DNA of 10,872 nucleotides from Smittium culicis (taxonomy: Eukaryota > Kickxellomycota > Harpellomycetes > Harpellales > Legeriomycetaceae): the NCBI GenBank assembly GCA_001970855.1, contig LSSN01003120.1:1-10872 (forward strand), written 5' to 3'. Of the stretch, positions 8,701 to 10,872 are shown piece by piece. The notes below the pieces were generated by a model. The model did not search any database, was not told the DNA's origin, and was given only the letters and a program-made list of their open reading frames with translations. Position numbers and translations under genes: made by a program. Within the stretch, counting starts at the first letter, position 1. Every line of letters begins with the position of its first letter.

Positions 8701-8933
8701 GGAACGTGTACTTGGACCTCGAAACGAAGAACTTGAAAACGCTTGGCTCGACTTCCGAGACCGACATATCGCTTGTCCGAAACCTCTTCACTCGCGTTAC
8801 TAGCTTAAAGTTCAATGCACGCAACATGAAGCTATTTTTCAAGAAATGGCTTGGATTCGAGAACAATTTTGGGACTGAAAATAATGTAAATGACGTCAAA
8901 CGCCGCGCCATGGAATACGTTCAATCATTATAA
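2748..8933 (+). CDS. RRP5: rRNA biogenesis protein Rrp5 (PDCD11 homologue), S1-repeat and HAT-repeat protein
   Basis: Rrp5 binds pre-rRNA in the nucleolus. In yeast it is needed for early cleavages leading to both 18S and 5.8S rRNA. The protein has 2061 residues; yeast Rrp5 has about 1730. It starts with the family motif FPRGGSSGL (48-56), then a basic nuclear-localisation-like stretch (80-97). I count 15 S1-like modules near residues 125-236, 244-343, 363-440, 472-560, 569-642, 657-733, 751-828, 845-918, 966-1055, 1079-1152, 1177-1270, 1283-1362, 1382-1467, 1486-1560 and 1569-1646. Module 8 (VVAGFVTHTTNFGVFVKF) is the most typical; 4, 7 and 9-12 are degenerate. A very acidic linker (about 1668-1766) leads to C-terminal HAT/TPR-like repeats (about 1791-2061). 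Those carry family signatures PNSSFVWVSYMAF, LPKRKHIKV and RTDLWNVYLDLE. The ATG at 2748 has A at -3 and opens directly before the conserved N terminus. No intron is seen, and the frame is intact to TAA. Confidence 0.97.
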   Translation: MNFPSKKLATVVGQLPVVKSTENNSTTKSSNGLLPPKKVKPSIEEQDFPRGGSSGLTHIEYKQVAHQADMDLFKEEETTKKAKRKPAIKSTPSKKPKVQSSEPDFDDQVSKAYKSISPLNFRRLIKGDKILGVVSKIDDLGLKISLPDNLVGYVPITQISKELTTLVEDIAQHESADDEDSFQHDDSALDLSSRFYLGQFVKCSITSVSEALKKASKISNSSQDLSKSDKSIELSLEPEIVNKGLLVGDISTGMVLSASISSIEDHGYVLNIGINGVNGFLPFSQASEFTNSNFSHINNSSHDQTEPQKLNIGQVILVSVSLDNKDLGSAKSSQIRVINFTADPKTVSKAQVVDTIGNIHSIQPGSIVNALITSIGEKGATLQFMGFYDAIAPISNLRTTTATDPNEILAKIKMGNNIKVRITYVSLSTDSKQIMVSSSPHITNLSIPKHQYSTIIDSPTDLIDSPDHWWPLKYGSIADSIVNRTDDKRGVYSTIKNSSNQSLFSFTTLNNTTDAASDSSNPISLSKFKVGSIVKSRVIGFSPMDNTIITTFKKSVVDEPLFQLSDLSKAQIIKSTIENITPTGIFVRVSPFLTGLVPLDHLSDIKLSSIERRFKVGDVVKSQILNINYARKKFTVTFRKSFVESKLLPLISYDQSSVNKITNGIVLNVKEKGAIIGFYQGITGYLPINEINTKFVSDINEFLRLGMSIKVRITSIEPNSKKVYCSLIIDPSAQKKSSSKNEVENTEAAHVGKVYDESTVEFINEANIGLVLSPDNIKATLNIGHLSDHLGNLVERIKNILSAGSKLGIPVVVIENRSTGVIVSAKPLLVHSSRTNSLVKSFDDCKVGMVVAGFVTHTTNFGVFVKFFNGFSGLANINSISDNYISSIESEFQPDQTVLAKVVSVNPNKKTINLSLKPSQVNSSSDDSSNDSVSNTANTIFVNQLFGTERKILQSKSDSSLLKLYNIYGATLGECMNIKIDQILSYGWTAKLDNKEKSNSLQNPSGFVSLDHITKNTNDASTKSAEQKSGSVLNAKAIDTDYFKKVIDFSAKTSLAGASKIKDKKKKEIHNKLTELSVSKTEVEVIVELVKEDHLVLSVPSCNNSLVYACSKSLNFREKPFNRYKIGQRLRGQVLVDEDQSRVLCVINPKKEDNSLASVNRIVNNPVDPSVRYFEDYQPGKVTKAKVISISKNKLHANLELADGIKSRLVSNELIGTYSGNENIFTGCNITPGNIIPVVILGAYVSKNAEYLPITRRISPSKAILDLSVENSTAADQRSMKIADIKPNMEINCIVASVDNARNGGIWVQINNNLKAKVPVSSITNDFDSLKNLPAKFLVGSPIQVKITNSNAKKVFIDAILSDDEYSKRQVSKPISSAKSLKVGSIVGGYLNKFDSKFGIEAAISCYSSGKTSSVIGKISLVDISDDYKSISSFVKRVSSANNLIQVKVISLDSSAKRIELSSRPSVIENRSDNVVDPLVSEISDLVVGQKVSGFITVVNTNGAFVLIGSNRLSGRVKLSEMSKEYIKSPETAFKPGTIVKTTVLSVDSKNKKVELSMIASSDSKPLAEGSIVKGNVTKINDSGLFITIYDNSKRKRILCLCPIGEIAEVNDQTPKDLLSHYNIGDKVIAKIVKVDDKSKITLSLKSSHFINSDGEKLVTEDLELQAPDFNELSDAENSDAESDQMDVDDDETNINSENEDVDMGEEDESDESDEEDEEEEEEVSASNKPTLNISSGFSWENDVEDEDEGMISDDGSDEESSEFKKSDGLKIKKKSNVVDDITGDILDKQPTTVEEFERLLVSSPNSSFVWVSYMAFYCDLGEIEMARKVCERGLDKISFRMEKEKMNLYVASLNLEYKFGNKETLKSALDKALTYMNQKHIYIQLASIYSANNDNDLCLDTFITMSKKFKTSAKVWIKYYEFCLKTQKESNEIMKRSLICLPKRKHIKVISKYATLSFKYNQQEVARTIFENLISNYPNRTDLWNVYLDLETKNLKTLGSTSETDISLVRNLFTRVTSLKFNARNMKLFFKKWLGFENNFGTENNVNDVKRRAMEYVQSL

Positions 8934-9152
8934 AGTCTAATATTTAGTTCTGATATGTACCAAGTAACATTCGATTTCGCTACAAACGCAAAGTTTACCT
9001 TTACTCCTGCTTATAATTATTATTATATCTTGGTTTTATGCTTATACATCATTATTTTCTTTTTTCTGCTTTATTTATACACTAATTCACTACTATTAAT
9101 TTTTTTACCTTTTCTCAGATTCATTAATAAGAAATCACATTTTTAAAAATCA

Positions 9153-9158
9153 AATAAA
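9153..9158 (+). terminator. Polyadenylation signal AATAAA after RRP5
   Basis: The hexamer AATAAA lies about 220 bp after the RRP5 stop codon and follows a T-rich stretch (about 9020-9110). This is a plausible 3' end for the transcript. AATAAA is common by chance in DNA this AT-rich, so the site is a best guess rather than a proven end. Confidence 0.4.
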
Positions 9159-9159
9159 A

Positions 9160-9799
9160 CTGATTACTAGTTAATGTTTTTGATTATTCAGTTAATAAAT
9201 TTTTGACGAATAATTTGACGATAATTTTTAAATTATAAAAGGACTAATTATTTTTTTAATAATCCCTCGATTGATAGCATTTCTTTAGTGAAGAGTAGTT
9301 TTAAATCAATGTTTAAAAAAGCGAGACATGAATTTAATATAGCGCTTTTTGAATAAAATTATAAATATTATAGTATAATTTTTTTTTGGACAAACTATAT
9401 ATTCATCTAGAAAATCTTGTAATTAGACAAAGTGTTTATGAATAGCAAATGAGTGGGGTAAATTATAGAGTTATAAACTTTTTTGAGTGTAAAATATTGG
9501 GTATATATTAGCGATTAGTGATTAAGAAATTCGTATTAAAATACCTGGTTTTATACACTAGATAAATTTATAGTAAGAAAGACAGAAAATATAGTTTTTT
9601 AAAACTATAAAAAAGTTTATATTAATTTATTTTTAGTTTTCTATATTTTAAGTGAAATAAGTTAGGTATATTTTATTTAGATTAAGTATGAATGATATAC
9701 AAAATTATAGTAATGAATCATTCTTTGGGTAAATACAAGTGAAGTAAACAATTTTATTTATTATAAATATAGGGTACCAGTGAACAAAGAATTAATTGA
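9160..9799. other. AT-rich intergenic DNA, no gene seen
   Basis: All frames are crowded with stop codons, and no RNA gene or protein motif was found. The stretch contains two clear inverted repeats: AAAAAGCG (9316-9323) with CGCTTTTT (9343-9350), and a near-continuous palindrome at 9590-9609. A weaker one pairs GAATGAT (9690-9696) with ATCATTC (9717-9723). Confidence 0.5.
9590..9609. repeat. 20-bp palindrome (9-bp arms, 2-bp centre)
   Basis: TATAGTTTT at 9590-9598 is followed by TT and then by the exact reverse complement AAAACTATA at 9601-9609. It is made almost entirely of A and T, so chance is a realistic explanation. No function is suggested by its surroundings. Confidence 0.5.
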
Positions 9800-9834
9800 A
9801 ATTTAGTAACAGATGTAGTAAAAAAAAAGATTTA

Positions 9835-10149
9835 TTTTAAGCAAGAAGTTATTTTGGTGGATATTATTGGGACAATAGCTAATATTGAAGCTAATGAGAT
9901 CAATTTCCTTGATCTATACTTACTCGTGCTGCTTAAATCTGGTGCTATCGATAATTCGCTCCTAGCCTTGATACTGTTAGTTATGGTATAGCTAAGTTAT
10001 TTCGTCTTGTCATAAAATTTGTACCAATTGCAGTAATTTTCTAAAGAGTTACTGTCTAGCTCAACTGCGTCTTTGGATATTGTGTAAGGTGCAGCGCAGA
10101 AGTACAAATTCACAAAACAACCTGTGCTTTTTTTTAAAAGTAGATATAA
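9835..10149 (-). other. Coding-like minus-strand relic, unidentified
   Basis: On the minus strand one frame runs from 10149 down to 9835, 104 sense codons interrupted by a single TAA at 9997-9999, and stops on both sides. In DNA of this composition several stops would be expected over that length. The first half reads like ordinary protein (ISKDAVELDSNSLENYC, then NWYKFYDKTK). The second is Ser/Leu/Ile-rich (RSELSIAPDLSSTSKYRSRK). The G+C content rises to about 40% across 9901-9970 and falls again outside. There is no ATG in the frame. A plus-strand frame (9800-9991) is open over part of the same DNA, so strand assignment is uncertain. It may be a fragment of a transposon or a dead gene, but I recognise no family. 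Confidence 0.25.
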
Positions 10150-10455
10150 TTACCTAAATCACAAGATGTCACATAGTTATTCATTTAGTATTACAGGTAA
10201 CCCTCGTTCTTCGCGAAATTTTAAGATCTGATAATTTTTTTTATGTTTTTTTTAGTTTGAAGTAGTTTTTTTTTTTTTTGGTAAATTGGGCGGTTAATTT
10301 TTTTTTTAATTCCTTTAAAATGAATACAAGATCTATTGAAAACCATGTGCAGAAATAAAATAATTTGTGCTTTGCAATTATTCATAAAAATAATATATTT
10401 TAATTATTTATTCAACTGTAAATAAAAATATATTGTATCTTATTTATTGTTCAAT
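10150..10455. other. AT-rich stretch with poly-T runs, no gene seen
   Basis: Several long T runs (for example around 10265-10280 and 10300-10308) alternate with A/T-rich spacer. One G-rich patch, TTGGGCGG, lies near 10287-10294. No open frame, RNA gene or mobile-element end could be supported here. Confidence 0.45.
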
Positions 10456-10492
10456 AAAAAAAAACTAAAAAAAACTAAAAAAAACTAAAAAA
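10456..10492. repeat. Phased A-tract repeat, 10-bp period
   Basis: A9, A8, A8 and A6 tracts are separated by CT at 10465-10466, 10475-10476 and 10485-10486. This gives three tandem copies of the 10-mer AAAACTAAAA (10461-10490). A-tracts repeated once per helical turn are known to give intrinsically curved DNA. The element directly abuts the 8-bp array that follows. Confidence 0.8.
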
Positions 10493-10493
10493 T

Positions 10494-10872
10494 AATAATA
10501 AAATAATAAAATAATAAAATAATAAAATAATAAAATAATAAAATAATAAAATAATAAAATAATAAAATAATAAAATAATAAAATAATAAAATAATAAAAT
10601 AATAAAATAATAAAATAATAAAATAATAAAATAATAAAATAATAAAATAATAAAATAATAAAATAATAAAATAATAAAATAATAAAATAATAAAATAATA
10701 AAATAATAAAATAATAAAATAATAAAATAATAAAATAATAAAATAATAAAATAATAAAATAATAAAATAATAAAATAATAAAATAATAAAATAATAAAAT
10801 AATAAAATAATAAAATAATAAAATAATAAAATAATAAAATAATAAAATAATAAAATAATAAAATAATAAAAT
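10494..10872. repeat. Perfect 8-bp tandem array (AAATAATA)n, open at window end
   Basis: From 10494 to the last base every position equals the one 8 bases later, giving about 47 uninterrupted, identical copies of AAATAATA. The array contains no G or C and runs out of the window, so its true length is unknown. Every unit junction contains AATAAA on the plus strand, so the array carries a polyadenylation-type hexamer every 8 bp if transcribed in that direction. The unit length is not a multiple of three, and the array is not coding. It does not resemble known telomere repeats, which contain runs of G on one strand. Confidence 0.95.

Noticed and set aside
8955..9146. A 63-codon ATG frame rich in Phe, Leu, Tyr and Ile, starting 21 bases after the RRP5 stop codon.
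   Set aside because: It lies in the T-rich 3' untranslated region. Its hydrophobic look follows from T-rich codons, and it has no recognisable motif.
9800..9991. A plus-strand frame of 63 codons, rich in Leu and Ile, without ATG.
   Set aside because: It has no start codon and no motif, and it overlaps the longer minus-strand open stretch. It is kept only as the alternative reading of that relic.
1441..10346. The 15-mer TCTATTGAAAACCAT occurs at 1441-1455 and 10332-10346.
   Set aside because: A rough estimate gives about one such 15-base match by chance in a window this size and composition, and the similarity does not extend into the flanks.
10494..10872. The terminal 8-bp array as a telomere or CRISPR array.
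   Set aside because: Telomere repeats have G runs on one strand and this has no G or C. There are no spacers, so it is not a CRISPR array.

Overview
The window looks like nuclear DNA from an AT-rich fungus. It holds one large, intact, apparently intronless gene for the ribosome-biogenesis factor Rrp5 (PDCD11 in animals), flanked by gene-poor, very AT-rich DNA. Lines sampled by hand give roughly 37-40% G+C in the gene and often well under 25% in the flanks. The standard genetic code reads cleanly through all 2061 codons. An early-diverging lineage such as the Harpellales would fit the strong AT bias, the compact gene and the retroelement debris, but an AT-rich budding yeast is not excluded. 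The taxon is an inference from composition and protein style, not an identification.

Layout. Positions 1-294 (minus strand) are a broken retroelement fragment with a CCHC zinc knuckle, running off the left edge. Positions about 472-1067 form a G+C-richer, coding-like but disrupted stretch on the plus strand, with two good inverted repeats. Positions 1071-2250 are AT-rich and hold no recognisable gene, only a few hairpins. Positions 2265-2747 form the likely control region of the RRP5 gene: four same-strand CCAAT boxes within 112 bp, poly(dA:dT) tracts, a TATATA box and a G-poor leader. RRP5 fills 2748-8933. A polyadenylation signal lies about 220 bp after its stop codon.

Downstream. About 600 bp of AT-rich DNA is followed by a weak coding-like relic on the minus strand (9835-10149) that I could not identify. 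Three phased 10-bp A-tract repeats come next, and then a perfect array of the 8-mer AAATAATA that runs out of the window after about 47 copies.

Function. Only one gene here appears functional, so there is no operon or gene cluster to interpret. Rrp5 acts in the nucleolus in early pre-rRNA processing for both ribosomal subunits. I looked for an undescribed multi-gene system and did not see one. The less ordinary signals are the 8-bp satellite, the CCAAT cluster, the unidentified coding-like islands, and the 15 S1-like modules counted in this long Rrp5.
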